A stretch of DNA of 33,130 nucleotides from contig JABXIC010000044.1 in NCBI GenBank assembly GCA_013373265.1, positions 1-33,130 on the forward strand, given 5' to 3'. The notes beneath the pieces are model-generated. The model made no database searches. It worked only from the letters and a program-made list of their open reading frames with translations, and had not been told where the DNA came from. The DNA comes from Methylocystaceae bacterium. Lineage in GTDB: Bacteria > Pseudomonadota > Alphaproteobacteria > Rhodospirillales > Terasakiellaceae. Positions 1 to 10,302 of this stretch are shown here, piece after piece. Each line of letters opens with the position of its first letter. The first letter of the stretch is position 1. A program made the translations under genes and the position numbers.

Positions 1-1223
1 GGGCGGCGTTTCCACCACATCACAACACTGCTGACACATAGAAACAGGACCGATAAGCAAATTACACTATTTGCCAAAACGCTCCACAACCCTAATGTCC
101 CCATATGTAGAGCTATACCGACGGCCATAAATTTACCGATTAACGAATAATCTTCATAACGGACGTCCGCAAGAATATTGCCGGTATATTGATCAACATG
201 GACTGTGCGATCAGACATCGGGTCTGTACTGTCTGTGCTCATAGAATCACGGCTGAACGTATAAACACCTGTTTTTCCATTCGGTAAATTCATTTGGTAT
301 CGGCCTTCAAAACCAATTTCTCTCGCCAATTTATCCATTGTATCAATTGTAATGAGACTTCCTTTGGCTAAAACGGCATCACCTGCTTGGCTGCCCGACG
401 CTGGCATTTTAGTGAGTTCCAATGACCATGGCACTTCTTTGGGACCATGGTTCATGCTGGCATGTGTTTCATCTGAAAGGGGGATATTATCCCATTTTTC
501 GGCTGGAAACGTGCTCCAAGCCTGAACAAACTTTGCGCCCCAAACACCTGTCCAAGCAAGTCCTGACAGAAGAAAGAAAATCACAAAAATTGAAAACCAA
601 AAAGCCAACGTCCCATGAAGAGATTTCCACATATGACGGCTACTTTTTGAAAAGTCAGGCACTAATGCCGTTCGCCAACCCGCCTGCCTTGGCCACCACA
701 TATAAAGTCCGGTTGCCATTAAAATCATACCAAGTGAGGCTGCGATCTCAAGCATCCGATCACCAGGCACACCCAACAACAAATCACTATGTATATTATC
801 CGCAAGATCGTACCACCCACTCCGGCGTGGAAAGCTTGTTATTACTTTTGCAGTATAAGGATCAACCACAACCATTGATGCCACACCCTTGACATCAACT
901 CTGAAAATAGAGGCAAGATTTTCAGCACGTGGCGCAACATATTGTTTTAAAACCCCACCAGGAAAACCGGCCAATGCCGCATTGGCCTGAACGGAAACGG
1001 GACGTGTGGTTTCTTGTGGGACCACCGTTATGCGTTCACCATCTCGCCCATCCATATAGGCAATCCACGTCATTGTCATACCTGTAATCGCAAGTATTAT
1101 GAAAAAGGGAATAACATAAAGCCCTGCATAAAAATGCCACCGCCATGCAGCCCTGTAAAATTTGGTTTTAGAAGTCGCTAGACGCGCATCTTCGGCAACA
1201 TGAGTTGCTTCGTTAGAGACCAT
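1..1223 (-). CDS. PepSY-associated TM helix domain protein, C-terminus truncated by window edge
   Basis: Manual minus-strand translation from ATG at 1223 is open to base 1: MVSNEATHVAEDARLATSKTKFYRAAWRWHFYAGLYVIPFFIILAITGMTMTWIAYMDG...WYDLADNIHSDLLLG...ASLGMILMATGLYMWWPR. TM segments and PepSY_TM-like pattern. Absent from the ORF track because no stop lies in the window. Confidence 0.85.
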   Translation of the reverse strand, partial: MVSNEATHVAEDARLATSKTKFYRAAWRWHFYAGLYVIPFFIILAITGMTMTWIAYMDGRDGERITVVPQETTRPVSVQANAALAGFPGGVLKQYVAPRAENLASIFRVDVKGVASMVVVDPYTAKVITSFPRRSGWYDLADNIHSDLLLGVPGDRMLEIAASLGMILMATGLYMWWPRQAGWRTALVPDFSKSSRHMWKSLHGTLAFWFSIFVIFFLLSGLAWTGVWGAKFVQAWSTFPAEKWDNIPLSDETHASMNHGPKEVPWSLELTKMPASGSQAGDAVLAKGSLITIDTMDKLAREIGFEGRYQMNLPNGKTGVYTFSRDSMSTDSTDPMSDRTVHVDQYTGNILADVRYEDYSLIGKFMAVGIALHMGTLGLWSVLANSVICLSVLFLCVSSVVMWWKRR

Positions 1224-1264
1224 TTGTCTCTCCTCTCGATTAAATTACAAAATTAAGTTTGGAA

Positions 1265-1693
1265 TCAAATCGAATAGGGTGGTGCGCGTGCAAAAAAACG
1301 TCCGTAGCTATTATCAGGGAAGAGCACATCATCACTGAACGCAGCTAAGCGGACATGAATAATGTTTAAATCAACAACCGGGCTAATTTCTACGGGAAGA
1401 GTTGATGCATGAATCTGTAAAGACCAGTCGCATATCTTTTGCGAGGTTTTCTTTACGGGTTCACCATTGCCATCAACAGTAATCGTAGTCGTGCTATAGC
1501 CAGAACATATAACAGTCGTGAAGCTATTTTTTGAAACAGCTGGCATTGTGCCAACAGAATAAAAAACAAACAGCATAAAAGGCAGAAAGGTTATACCAAT
1601 AACCCAACGCCTCATGTGAAGTTTGCTCAATTCTCGAATCATTTCAAAAACATGCCTTATTATAACTGATCTAAAATCAATAAAATTCAGCAC
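1265..1693 (-). CDS. DUF2946-like small protein (start uncertain; internal Met at 1642 or 1615 possible)
   Basis: 142 aa ORF with N-terminal hydrophobic segment, ICSGYSTTTITVDGNGEP...CDW and C-terminal RAPPYSI, resembling DUF2946; lies directly upstream of the PepSY-TM gene. Confidence 0.6.
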   Translation of the reverse strand: MLNFIDFRSVIIRHVFEMIRELSKLHMRRWVIGITFLPFMLFVFYSVGTMPAVSKNSFTTVICSGYSTTTITVDGNGEPVKKTSQKICDWSLQIHASTLPVEISPVVDLNIIHVRLAAFSDDVLFPDNSYGRFFARAPPYSI

Positions 1694-1734
1694 CTTAAGC
1701 TAAAAACTCAAGATGACAACCCAAAAAAATATAA

Positions 1735-1911
1735 TTATTTATCGAGTTTTTTATGATCCAGTTTCTTTCTATCTTTATCTTTATGAAATTGATCAGATTT
1801 CTTCTGCGATTTGGTGCGGCCAAATTTCAGGCGATTTTCTTCTGCCTGTTTTTCTTTATCTGTGCGCGCTTTCTGCTTTCGTCTTTGGCGAAGATTAATA
1901 ACCTCAACCAT
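1735..1911 (-). CDS. DUF4169-like small basic protein (58 aa)
   Basis: Manual translation: MVEVINLRQRRKQKARTDKEKQAEENRLKFGRTKSQKKSDQFHKDKDRKKLDHKKLDK*. Matches the recalled DUF4169 pattern (M.EVINLR..RK...R..KE..A.ENR..FGRTK). Below the track length cutoff. Confidence 0.75.
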   Translation of the reverse strand: MVEVINLRQRRKQKARTDKEKQAEENRLKFGRTKSQKKSDQFHKDKDRKKLDHKKLDK

Positions 1912-1924
1912 TTAGAAAACTCCT

Positions 1925-2533
1925 TTAAAACCGAGGACTAGCTTCTTTGATATGGGCCATCAGTTCATCATATTCAAAGGCTGTTTTAAACTGTGGAAAT
2001 TCAGCAATCACATTATCCGGGGCGCTGAACAATATACCACAATCAGCTTCGCCTAGCATGGTGGTGTCGTTATAAGAATCACCTGCCGCAATGGTAAAAA
2101 AGTTAAGTTTTTTAAAGGCTTCTACCGCTTTACGTTTATGATCTGTCAATCGGAGTTTATAATCAGCAACCCGGTCATTTTCATCCACGATCAAACGATG
2201 GCAGAACAGGATAGGCCAATCCAATTGGCGCATCATCGGTTCAGCAAATTCATAGAAAGTATCGGATAAAATAACGACCTGAAATTCTTCACGCAATTTG
2301 GTGACAAACTCATGTGCACCTTCAAGTGGCCCAAGACTATCTATAACGCCTTGGATATCAGCCATTTTCAAGCCATGTTTATCCAGAATATCCAGACGAT
2401 AGCGCATCAGCACATCATAATCCGGTTCATCACGTGTGGTGCGCTTGAGCGCCTCAATACCAGTTTTTTCAGCAAAATTAATCCAGATTTCCGGGATCAA
2501 TACACCTTCAAGGTCAAGACAAACGATTTCCAC
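1925..2533 (-). CDS. thrH: Bifunctional phosphoserine phosphatase/homoserine phosphotransferase ThrH
   Basis: HAD motifs CLDLEGVLIPEIW, ILSDTFYEFAEPMMRQL, AAGDSYNDTTML; ThrH-like length of 202 aa. Confidence 0.9.
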   Translation of the reverse strand: MEIVCLDLEGVLIPEIWINFAEKTGIEALKRTTRDEPDYDVLMRYRLDILDKHGLKMADIQGVIDSLGPLEGAHEFVTKLREEFQVVILSDTFYEFAEPMMRQLDWPILFCHRLIVDENDRVADYKLRLTDHKRKAVEAFKKLNFFTIAAGDSYNDTTMLGEADCGILFSAPDNVIAEFPQFKTAFEYDELMAHIKEASPRF

Positions 2534-2544
2534 AAGTTCCCCCT

Positions 2545-3189
2545 TTAAGAAATTTCAGCACAGACAGCGCGAAAGACATCATGGAACATCTCTTCGCTCA
2601 AACGGCCCGTATTGGTGTTGTAGCGTGAACAATGATAACTGTCGAACAAAACAGGCAAGCCTTCAGGTAAGGCATGGCGTTGATTATGACCAAACTTCCA
2701 TTGTGACTTCTTAAGTCCCAAAGTCTGGATCACCGCGTTATGACCAACCCCGCCCAAAGCCACAATAGCCTTTAGATTTTTCATGGACTTTATTTCATCA
2801 ATCAGAAAAGGGCGACAGTTATGTTCTTCAGAAGCAATGGTTTTATTTTGTGGTGGCACACATCGCACCGCATTTGTAATCCGGCAATTGGTCAACACAA
2901 AACCATCGTCAGCATGTGCGCCATATTCCCCCTGTGCCAAACCAAATGTCTTTAACGTTGGATATAAAAGATCACCGGCATAATCCCCGGTAAAAGGACG
3001 TCCGGTGCAATTGGCACCTTTTAGCCCTGGTGCCAACCCGACAATAAGCAACGCGCTTTCTAGCGGACCAAAGGCGGGAACAGGTGCGTTATGAAAATCC
3101 GGAAACTTTTCTTGATTGGCGTGGCGAAATTCAACAAGACGAGGACAAAGATCGCAATCACGCGCAGGAACCAGAGGGGAATTCATCAA
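2545..3189 (-). CDS. Uracil-DNA glycosylase family protein (family 5/UDGb-like)
   Basis: LIVGLAPGLKGANCTGRPFTGDYAGDLLYPTL and N-terminal CDLCPRL motif; C-terminal DSYHCSRYNTNTGRL. Confidence 0.85.
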   Translation of the reverse strand: MMNSPLVPARDCDLCPRLVEFRHANQEKFPDFHNAPVPAFGPLESALLIVGLAPGLKGANCTGRPFTGDYAGDLLYPTLKTFGLAQGEYGAHADDGFVLTNCRITNAVRCVPPQNKTIASEEHNCRPFLIDEIKSMKNLKAIVALGGVGHNAVIQTLGLKKSQWKFGHNQRHALPEGLPVLFDSYHCSRYNTNTGRLSEEMFHDVFRAVCAEIS

Positions 3190-3191
3190 TA

Positions 3192-3800
3192 TTACTCAAC
3201 GTATTCCAGTTCATCGTCATCAATATAGCCTTCTTCATCGATATAATCCGGTTGATTAGACGTATGATTGGTGCTCGGGCGCGTCACAGTATCTTCCAGT
3301 TCTGTTAAATCAATAAAATTATCCGCTTGGCGGCGCAATTCATCGGCGACCATAGGGGGATTGGATTTGGTGGTGCTCACCACCGTCACACGCACCCCTT
3401 TGTGCTGAACGGCATCAACAAGACGACGAAAGTCACCGTCACCGGAAAAGATGACAATATGGTCAAGGTGTTCCGCCATTTCCATCACATCAATGGCAAG
3501 TTCAATATCCATATTGCCTTTAATTTTGCGGCGGCCTTGTGCATCTGTAAATTCCTTGGTGGGTTTGGTGACCATGGTATAGCCATTATAATCCAACCAA
3601 TCCACCAAGGGTCGAATCGGTGAATATTCCTGATCTTCCACAAGGGCAGTATAATAAAAAGCGCGGATCAAATGCCCTTTGTTGGCAAAAACCTCAAGCA
3701 AACGCTTATAATCAATGTCAAGATTTAGGGCACGCGCTGCCGCATAAAGGTTAGAACCATCAATAAATAAACCCATGCGTTCTTGGGGATAAAAAATCAT
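3192..3800 (-). CDS. NYN domain (LabA/DUF88-like) protein
   Basis: GLFIDGSNLYAAARAL, IELAIDVMEMAEHLDHIVIFSGDGDFRRLVDAVQHKGVRVTVVS. Confidence 0.9.
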   Translation of the reverse strand: MIFYPQERMGLFIDGSNLYAAARALNLDIDYKRLLEVFANKGHLIRAFYYTALVEDQEYSPIRPLVDWLDYNGYTMVTKPTKEFTDAQGRRKIKGNMDIELAIDVMEMAEHLDHIVIFSGDGDFRRLVDAVQHKGVRVTVVSTTKSNPPMVADELRRQADNFIDLTELEDTVTRPSTNHTSNQPDYIDEEGYIDDDELEYVE

Positions 3801-3923
3801 TTTAAAAATCCTACGATGTCAAAAATATATTATATACCAATTGGTCGTTGCCAAAATACGCCAGCAACACTATAAAAACGCACTATTATTACAGCGAAAC
3901 GCCTGTTTTCGCAAGGAATTATC

Positions 3924-4433
3924 ATGATACTTATCGGGCTGGGTGCCAATCTACCGTCTATCAAATACGCAACACCGCTTGAAACACTGGATGCCTGTGT
4001 AGAAGAGCTTGGGCGTTTCGGCCTACAGGTGGTGAAACGTTCACGTTGGTACAAGTCCGCCCCTGTGCCCATGTCAGACCAACCTTGGTACATCAATGGT
4101 GTGGTCGCCATCCAGACAGACAAGGGTGCACGTGATGTCCTCAAAACGCTGTTAGAAATCGAAAACCATTTTGGTCGGGTCCGTACAGAAGCCAATGCCC
4201 CGCGTGCCCTTGACCTTGACTTAATTGCCTATCATGACCAAATCATCGAAGATGAAGGCAACATTGAAGACAAGCCTTTTTGCGTCCCGCACCCGCGTAT
4301 GCATGAAAGAGCCTTTGTTTTGTTGCCGATTCAGGATATCGACCCGACTTGGGTTCATCCTAAAAACAAGCGTATTCTCAAGGAGTTGGTCGATCTTTTA
4401 CCCAAAGATCAAATAATTGAGGCAATTGTTTAA
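3924..4433 (+). CDS. folK: 2-amino-4-hydroxy-6-hydroxymethyldihydropteridine diphosphokinase
   Basis: IGLGANLPS, SAPVPMSDQPWYINGVVAIQT, RTEANAPRALDLDLIAYHD, PHPRMHERAFVLLPIQDI. Confidence 0.95.
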   Translation: MILIGLGANLPSIKYATPLETLDACVEELGRFGLQVVKRSRWYKSAPVPMSDQPWYINGVVAIQTDKGARDVLKTLLEIENHFGRVRTEANAPRALDLDLIAYHDQIIEDEGNIEDKPFCVPHPRMHERAFVLLPIQDIDPTWVHPKNKRILKELVDLLPKDQIIEAIV

Positions 4434-4510
4434 GAATAGGCTTGATTTAAGCATGAGGGACGCTATATTTTGCGCCCTTCGCATTTTTATTATTTTGGAG
4501 TGATGTCTTT

Positions 4511-4912
4511 ATGGCTCGCGTAACCGTAGAAGATTGTATCGTTAAGATCCCGAACCGCTTTGAGCTCGTTATGTCCGCTGCTCAGCGTACCCGTGATATC
4601 TCAGCAGGTGCAGAACTGACTGTAGATCGTGATAACGATAAAAACCCGGTTGTCTCCCTTCGTGAAATCGCCGACGAAACTGTTTCGATCCCTGATTTGA
4701 AAGAGTCACTCATCCGTGGTTCACAACGTATGGCCCCGGCCCGTGACGACGAAGATGAAGATACTGGCAGCGAAGACAATATGTCTGCACAAGCCGACGA
4801 AAGTGCGGATGCACTGGCTGATGCTTTGAACGTTCAAGACGACAGCGCCTCCCTGGATGCTGCCGGTGCTTTGGCTTTCCAAGACGAAGTTGAAATCGAC
4901 GACGAAGACTAA
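4511..4912 (+). CDS. rpoZ: DNA-directed RNA polymerase omega subunit
   Basis: [33 protein letters not shown]...; followed by rsh in the usual order. Confidence 0.95.
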   Translation: MARVTVEDCIVKIPNRFELVMSAAQRTRDISAGAELTVDRDNDKNPVVSLREIADETVSIPDLKESLIRGSQRMAPARDDEDEDTGSEDNMSAQADESADALADALNVQDDSASLDAAGALAFQDEVEIDDED

Positions 4913-4924
4913 GGTGAATAATCG

Positions 4925-7081
4925 ATGATCCGTCAATATGAATTGGTTGAGCGGGTCAAAGCTTACGATCCAAGCGCGGATGAGGATGCCCTCAACCGCG
5001 CTTATGTTTTTGCAATGAAGGCCCACGGGTCGCAAAAACGTGCGTCTGGTGACCCGTATTTCATACATCCTCTCGAAGTTGCGGGTATTCTGACGGATTA
5101 CCGCCTTGATACCGACACGATCATCACGGCGCTGTTACACGATACCATCGAAGATACGGAAGTCACCTCCGAAGAAATAGATAATGCTTTTGGTCCGCGT
5201 GTCAGCCGCCTTGTCGGCGGGGTCACCAAGCTCACCCAGATCGAACTGCAATCATCGCATACCAAACAAGCTGAAAATCTACGCAAACTTGTTATTGCCA
5301 TGTCTGATGACATCCGCGTTCTGCTGGTTAAGCTGGCAGACCGTTTGCACAACATGCGCACCCTTCATTTCATCAAAAAGCCGGAAAAGCGCCTTCGGAT
5401 CGCTGCCGAAACGATGGAAATTTACGCGCCCTTGGCCGAACGTATCGGCATGCATGAGATCAAGGATGAATTGCAGGACATGGCCTTTGCCGTGCTTAAT
5501 CCGGAAGCACGCGATTCCATCATCACCCGTTTAGAATTCTTGCGTGAACAGGGTGGGGACCTTGTCGGGCGCATCTTGGCAGAACTGCGCAACACCGTAA
5601 AAGAAAATGATATCAATGCCGATATCAGCGGGCGCGAAAAAGCACCTTATTCTATCTGGCGTAAAATGCAGCGCCAAGATGTTGGGTTTGAACAACTTTG
5701 CGATATCATGGCCTTTCGGGTCATTGTGGACACGGTAGAAGATTGCTATCGCATTTTAGGTATCATACACGGCAAATACCCAACTGTGCCCGGACGGTTT
5801 AAAGATTACCTCAGCACACCAAAGCCCAATGGTTATCAGTCTTTGCATACAGGTGTTTTTGGCCCGGACCATCACCGTATCGAAATTCAAATCCGCACAA
5901 CCCAAATGCATGAGATTGCAGAATATGGGGTGGCTGCACACTGGCATTACAAGGCCAAAGGTGGTTCTGACAATCAAATGACAGAAGGGCGCCAATATCG
6001 TTGGCTGCGTGAACTTCTGGATATTTTGGACAGTGCTGACGATCCGGAAGAATTTCTGGAACATACCAAACTGAATATGTTTCAGGATCAGGTTTTTTGC
6101 TTTTCACCAAAAGGCGACCTGATCAACCTGCCGCGCGGGGCCACACCTGTTGATTTTGCCTATGCCGTCCATACAGAAATTGGTAATCGCTGTGTAGGGG
6201 CCAAGATCAACCGCCGCATCGTGCCCTTGCGTACCGTTTTGCAAAATGGTGATCAGGTTGAAATCATTACCTCAAAAGTGCCGCAACCGTCCCCGACATG
6301 GGAACGTTTTGTCGTTACGGGTAAGGCGCGTGCCTGCATCCGGCGCTACATACGCCTGCAACAACGCGATGAATATCTCGCCTTGGGCAAGATCATGTTG
6401 CAACGTGCTTTTCGCCAGGAAGAGTATGAATATTCTGAAAAGGCCATTAAAGGCGTCCTTAAAAAATTCAATGCAAATGACAGTGAAGATTTAATCGCCG
6501 AAGTCGGCAGTGGTCACATTCCGGCGCGTGATGTGCTGGAAGCTGTGTTCCCCGGCATCAAGATGAAAAAGCCGGCGATTTCCACACCTGTTGGCGGAAA
6601 ATCTAAAAAAGATACCAAAGGGCCGGATTCCGTGCCCATTCGCGGCCTTATCCCGGGCATGGCCATGCATTTTGCCGGATGTTGCCACCCTTTGCCGGGG
6701 GATCGCATCGTCGGAATCGTCACAACGGGTCGCGGTGTCACAATTCATACAATTGATTGTGATAGTCTCATGCAGTTCCAGAATGAACCGGAACGCTGGC
6801 TGGACGTATCTTGGGATATGACCCAACAGAAAGATGAGTCAAAGCATGTGGGGCGCATCAAGCTTACCGTGCTCAACGAACAAGGGGCATTGGGTAATTT
6901 ATCCATGGTAATTGCAAAAAATAACGGCAATATTCATAACCTGAAAATTGTACATCGTACGCAGGAATTTTTTGAAATGATTATTGATATCGAGGTTGAA
7001 GACGTTCGCCACCTCACCAATATCATTGCCGCCTTGCGGGCCACAGCCGAAGTCAATTCCGTCGAACGATCAAGAAGCTAA
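4925..7081 (+). CDS. rsh: Bifunctional (p)ppGpp synthetase/hydrolase, RelA/SpoT family
   Basis: HD hydrolase ALLHDTIEDT, synthetase RFKDYLSTPKPNGYQSLHT, TGS PRGATPVDFAYAVHTEIGNRCVGAKINRRIVPL, C-terminal ACT. Confidence 0.96.
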   Translation: MIRQYELVERVKAYDPSADEDALNRAYVFAMKAHGSQKRASGDPYFIHPLEVAGILTDYRLDTDTIITALLHDTIEDTEVTSEEIDNAFGPRVSRLVGGVTKLTQIELQSSHTKQAENLRKLVIAMSDDIRVLLVKLADRLHNMRTLHFIKKPEKRLRIAAETMEIYAPLAERIGMHEIKDELQDMAFAVLNPEARDSIITRLEFLREQGGDLVGRILAELRNTVKENDINADISGREKAPYSIWRKMQRQDVGFEQLCDIMAFRVIVDTVEDCYRILGIIHGKYPTVPGRFKDYLSTPKPNGYQSLHTGVFGPDHHRIEIQIRTTQMHEIAEYGVAAHWHYKAKGGSDNQMTEGRQYRWLRELLDILDSADDPEEFLEHTKLNMFQDQVFCFSPKGDLINLPRGATPVDFAYAVHTEIGNRCVGAKINRRIVPLRTVLQNGDQVEIITSKVPQPSPTWERFVVTGKARACIRRYIRLQQRDEYLALGKIMLQRAFRQEEYEYSEKAIKGVLKKFNANDSEDLIAEVGSGHIPARDVLEAVFPGIKMKKPAISTPVGGKSKKDTKGPDSVPIRGLIPGMAMHFAGCCHPLPGDRIVGIVTTGRGVTIHTIDCDSLMQFQNEPERWLDVSWDMTQQKDESKHVGRIKLTVLNEQGALGNLSMVIAKNNGNIHNLKIVHRTQEFFEMIIDIEVEDVRHLTNIIAALRATAEVNSVERSRS

Positions 7082-7086
7082 AAACC

Positions 7087-7692
7087 ATGTTTAGACGTCG
7101 TGTCAAATCCCCCTTAAGTGAACGTGTTCTCGGTTTCTTTTGGCCCAAGATCGGCTGGAAGCGCTCTTCTCAATATGTGGGCCATCGTGTAGCGCGTTTA
7201 CCCGGCACACCCTATAGTATTGCAGCAGGCTTTGCCTGCGGGGCAGCGATTTCTTTCACCCCGTTTGTCGGGCTTCATCTGGCCGGTGGTGCTTTATTTG
7301 CGTGGATCATTCGCGGTAATATTCTGGCTTCTTGGATTGGTACACTTGTTGGCAACCCTTGGACATTCCCCTTTATTTGGGTTGGTATCTACAGACTGGG
7401 CCTTTATATGGGGGCTGATGGTGGTCATCCCGGTGGAAAGCTTAATTTCATAAGCTTTTTCGAACAATTGCTCCACGCCATGAAAAGCTTTGATATTGCC
7501 TATATCGGGGAAATTGCCTGGCCTGTACTCTGGCCGATGATTGTGGGGGGAACCCCCATCTTTATCCTAAGCTGGCCTTTGTTCTTTTTTCCGATCAAGG
7601 CATTGGTAAAACGATATCATGCCCGCCGTGTTCAACGTCACGCGATTGCAAAAAAATCTACATTTACAGGAACGCTTCATCATGATGAGTAG
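7087..7692 (+). CDS. DUF2062 domain-containing membrane protein
   Basis: [59 protein letters not shown]. Confidence 0.9.
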   Translation: MFRRRVKSPLSERVLGFFWPKIGWKRSSQYVGHRVARLPGTPYSIAAGFACGAAISFTPFVGLHLAGGALFAWIIRGNILASWIGTLVGNPWTFPFIWVGIYRLGLYMGADGGHPGGKLNFISFFEQLLHAMKSFDIAYIGEIAWPVLWPMIVGGTPIFILSWPLFFFPIKALVKRYHARRVQRHAIAKKSTFTGTLHHDE

Positions 7693-8425
7693 AAAACTGC
7701 GCCTTGGGGTCAATATCGACCATGTCGCCACCATTCGAAATGCACGCGGCGGCACTTTCCCAGACCCTGTACGTGCCGCACGTTTGGCTGCACGCGCTGG
7801 TGCAGACGGAATCACCGCCCACTTGCGCGAAGACCGTCGTCATATATCAGACATGGACATCACGCGTCTGACCAATGAAGTGAATTTACCGCTTAACTTC
7901 GAAATGGCGGCCACAGAAGAAATGTTGGGCATTGCCTTACGCCATCGCCCCCATGCAGCCTGTATCGTGCCTGAAAAGCGCGAAGAACGCACAACAGAAG
8001 GCGGACTTGATGCAAAAGGCGGGCTGGAAAAGCTCAAACCCTATGTCGCACGACTCTCAGATGCCGGTATTCGTGTTTCTTTGTTTATTGAGGCTGATCC
8101 CGCACAATTAGATGCCGCCAAAGAATTAGGTGCCCCTGTAGTTGAATTGCATACTGGGGCTTATTGTGAAGAAACAGGCGAAAATCGCGACCGTGAATTA
8201 AAAAGAATTATCGACGCTGCCGCCTATGCAGCCCAGCTTGGCCTTGAATGTCACGCAGGTCATGGCTTAACCTACGATACGGTCAAGCCGATTGCAGAAA
8301 TTCCCACCATTGTGGAACTCAACATCGGCCATTTCCTCATTGGTGAAGCGGTCTTTTGTGGCCTTGCAGAAGCCATGGAAAAAATGCGCACCCTCATGGA
8401 TGAAGCAAGAATGGGGAACGCATGA
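7682..8425 (+). CDS. pdxJ: Pyridoxine 5'-phosphate synthase
   Basis: [50 protein letters not shown]. Start moved from track 7619 to ATG 7682 (7685 also possible), overlapping the DUF2062 gene end. Confidence 0.95.
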   Translation: MMSRKLRLGVNIDHVATIRNARGGTFPDPVRAARLAARAGADGITAHLREDRRHISDMDITRLTNEVNLPLNFEMAATEEMLGIALRHRPHAACIVPEKREERTTEGGLDAKGGLEKLKPYVARLSDAGIRVSLFIEADPAQLDAAKELGAPVVELHTGAYCEETGENRDRELKRIIDAAAYAAQLGLECHAGHGLTYDTVKPIAEIPTIVELNIGHFLIGEAVFCGLAEAMEKMRTLMDEARMGNA

Positions 8426-8832
8426 TCATAGGTGTCGGCACCGACTTGATTGATATCCGCCGTATCGAAAAGACGTTGGATAAGTTTAAGGAACGCTTTA
8501 TCAATCGCGTCTATTCTATTGAAGAAAAAGAAAAAGTTGAACGTCGCGCTCATGTGGCGAATGGCTATGCCATGCGTTATGCCGCCAAAGAAGCCGCCGC
8601 CAAAGCATTGGGCACCGGCTTTCGTGACGGTGTCTTTTGGCGTGATCTGGTCAATGATAATTTGCCCTCCGGCAAGCCCGTCATGACATTTCGCGGTGGC
8701 GCTTTAGAGCGATTAAATGCCTTAACGCCAAGCGGCATGAAAGCCCAAATTGACGTTTCTTTGACCGACGAATACCCGATGGCCCATGCAATTGTCATCA
8801 TTTCCGCCATTCCCGACACAGATGAAGCTTGA
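8422..8832 (+). CDS. acpS: Holo-[acyl-carrier-protein] synthase
   Basis: [19 protein letters not shown]...[20 protein letters not shown] overlap with pdxJ. Confidence 0.95.
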   Translation: MIIGVGTDLIDIRRIEKTLDKFKERFINRVYSIEEKEKVERRAHVANGYAMRYAAKEAAAKALGTGFRDGVFWRDLVNDNLPSGKPVMTFRGGALERLNALTPSGMKAQIDVSLTDEYPMAHAIVIISAIPDTDEA

Positions 8833-8895
8833 CATTTACGCCATAAGGTTGGATTCATCACCCCTCAAAAATTAACGGAAATTAAAAGCTTATCC

Positions 8896-9600
8896 ATGGA
8901 TACGATCAAAACAGTTTTTTGGGCCATCGTTTTGGCCCTTGGCATTCGCACCGTCGCTTTCGAGCCCTTTAACATCCCGTCCGGTTCTATGAAACCCACA
9001 TTGTTAATCGGTGATTATCTGTTTGTTTCCAAATATTCTTACGGATACAGCACCTTTTCTTTGCCTTTTGGCGTCAACCTGTTTGACGGGCGCATCATGG
9101 AAAGCCAGCCAAAACGTGGCGATGTAGCCGTATTCAAGCTGCCAACTGACCCGTCTAAAGATTATATCAAACGCATCATTGGCTTGCCCGGTGATAAAAT
9201 TCAGGTCGTCAAAGGCATCCTGCACATCAACGGTAAAGCGGTAAAACGTGAAAAGATTGGTGAATTTGTCACCCGTGAAAAAAACGGCAGTATCCAACGC
9301 ACAACAAAGTACTTGGAAACTTTGCCCAACGGTGTGGTGCATGAAATTGCCGAAGAAAATGACCACTGGGATTGGCCCGATGACACTCCGGTCTATACCG
9401 TCCCGCCACAACATTATTTTGCCATGGGCGACAACCGTGATCATTCTCAAGACAGTCGTTTCTTGCCTCAGGTTGGCTTTATTCCGGCGAAAAACCTTGT
9501 CGGACGTGCAGAATTTCTGTTTTATTCCAAAGATACGCTGGAACCCATATGGGATTTGTCCTCCATTCGCTTTGATCGCATCTTTACAGGTATCAATTAA
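8896..9600 (+). CDS. lepB: Signal peptidase I
   Basis: FNIPSGSMKPTLLIGDYLFVSKYSYG; GDVAVFKLP..PSKDYIKRIIGLPGD; FAMGDNRDHSQDSR. Confidence 0.95.
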   Translation: MDTIKTVFWAIVLALGIRTVAFEPFNIPSGSMKPTLLIGDYLFVSKYSYGYSTFSLPFGVNLFDGRIMESQPKRGDVAVFKLPTDPSKDYIKRIIGLPGDKIQVVKGILHINGKAVKREKIGEFVTREKNGSIQRTTKYLETLPNGVVHEIAEENDHWDWPDDTPVYTVPPQHYFAMGDNRDHSQDSRFLPQVGFIPAKNLVGRAEFLFYSKDTLEPIWDLSSIRFDRIFTGIN

Positions 9601-10302
9601 TTGACGCAAATCGCCAAACCGTCAGACCTTGAAGAAACAATCGGCTATCACTTTCAAGACAAAAACCGGTTGAACCTTGCGCTTGTCCATTCCAGCACCA
9701 ACCGTCGTCAGAAAGATGGTCAAGCCATCGATAATGAACGGTTAGAATTTCTTGGCGATCGTGTCCTAGGGTTGGTCATTGCCGATTTGCTGCTGAAACG
9801 CTTCCCTAAGGACCGTGAAGGTGACTTGGCACGTCGTCATACCGCCTTGGTACGCAAAGAGGCCTTAGCCCGCGTTGCAGAAACTATAAAGCTTGGCGAC
9901 TATATTGATATGCTGGACGCCGAAGCCGCCACAGGTGGGCGGGAAAACCCGGCTATTTTAGCCAATGCGTGTGAAGCTGTGATCGCAGCCCTTTTTTTGG
10001 ATGGCGGACTTGAAACTGTCCAAAAATTCATTCACACCTTTTGGAATGAGATTTTAGAAGAAGACCCCACACCGCCGCAGGATAATAAAACCGCGCTGCA
10101 AGAATGGGCACAGGGCAGGGGGCTTCCGTTGCCCATTTATAAAACAGTGACACAAGACGGACCGGCCCACGCGCCGATGTTTGAAATTGAAGTCATCGTG
10201 AAAAACCATACACCGCACCGCGCGCAAGGCACGTCAAAACGCAAAGCCGAACAAGCCGCAGCAGGCGCACTTTTAGAAGTACTTTTGGATCAGAACAAAT
10301 GA
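9601..10302 (+). CDS. rnc: Ribonuclease III
   Basis: NERLEFLGDRVLGLVIADLL; C-terminal dsRBD. Probable TTG start directly after the lepB stop. Confidence 0.95.
   Translation: MTQIAKPSDLEETIGYHFQDKNRLNLALVHSSTNRRQKDGQAIDNERLEFLGDRVLGLVIADLLLKRFPKDREGDLARRHTALVRKEALARVAETIKLGDYIDMLDAEAATGGRENPAILANACEAVIAALFLDGGLETVQKFIHTFWNEILEEDPTPPQDNKTALQEWAQGRGLPLPIYKTVTQDGPAHAPMFEIEVIVKNHTPHRAQGTSKRKAEQAAAGALLEVLLDQNK

Noticed and set aside
422-892. Plus-strand 156 aa ORF
   Set aside because: Antisense to the truncated PepSY-TM gene, which has a clear continuous membrane-protein reading frame on the minus strand.
9004-9609. Minus-strand 201 aa ORF
   Set aside because: Fully antisense to lepB, which is unambiguous; no recognisable protein character.
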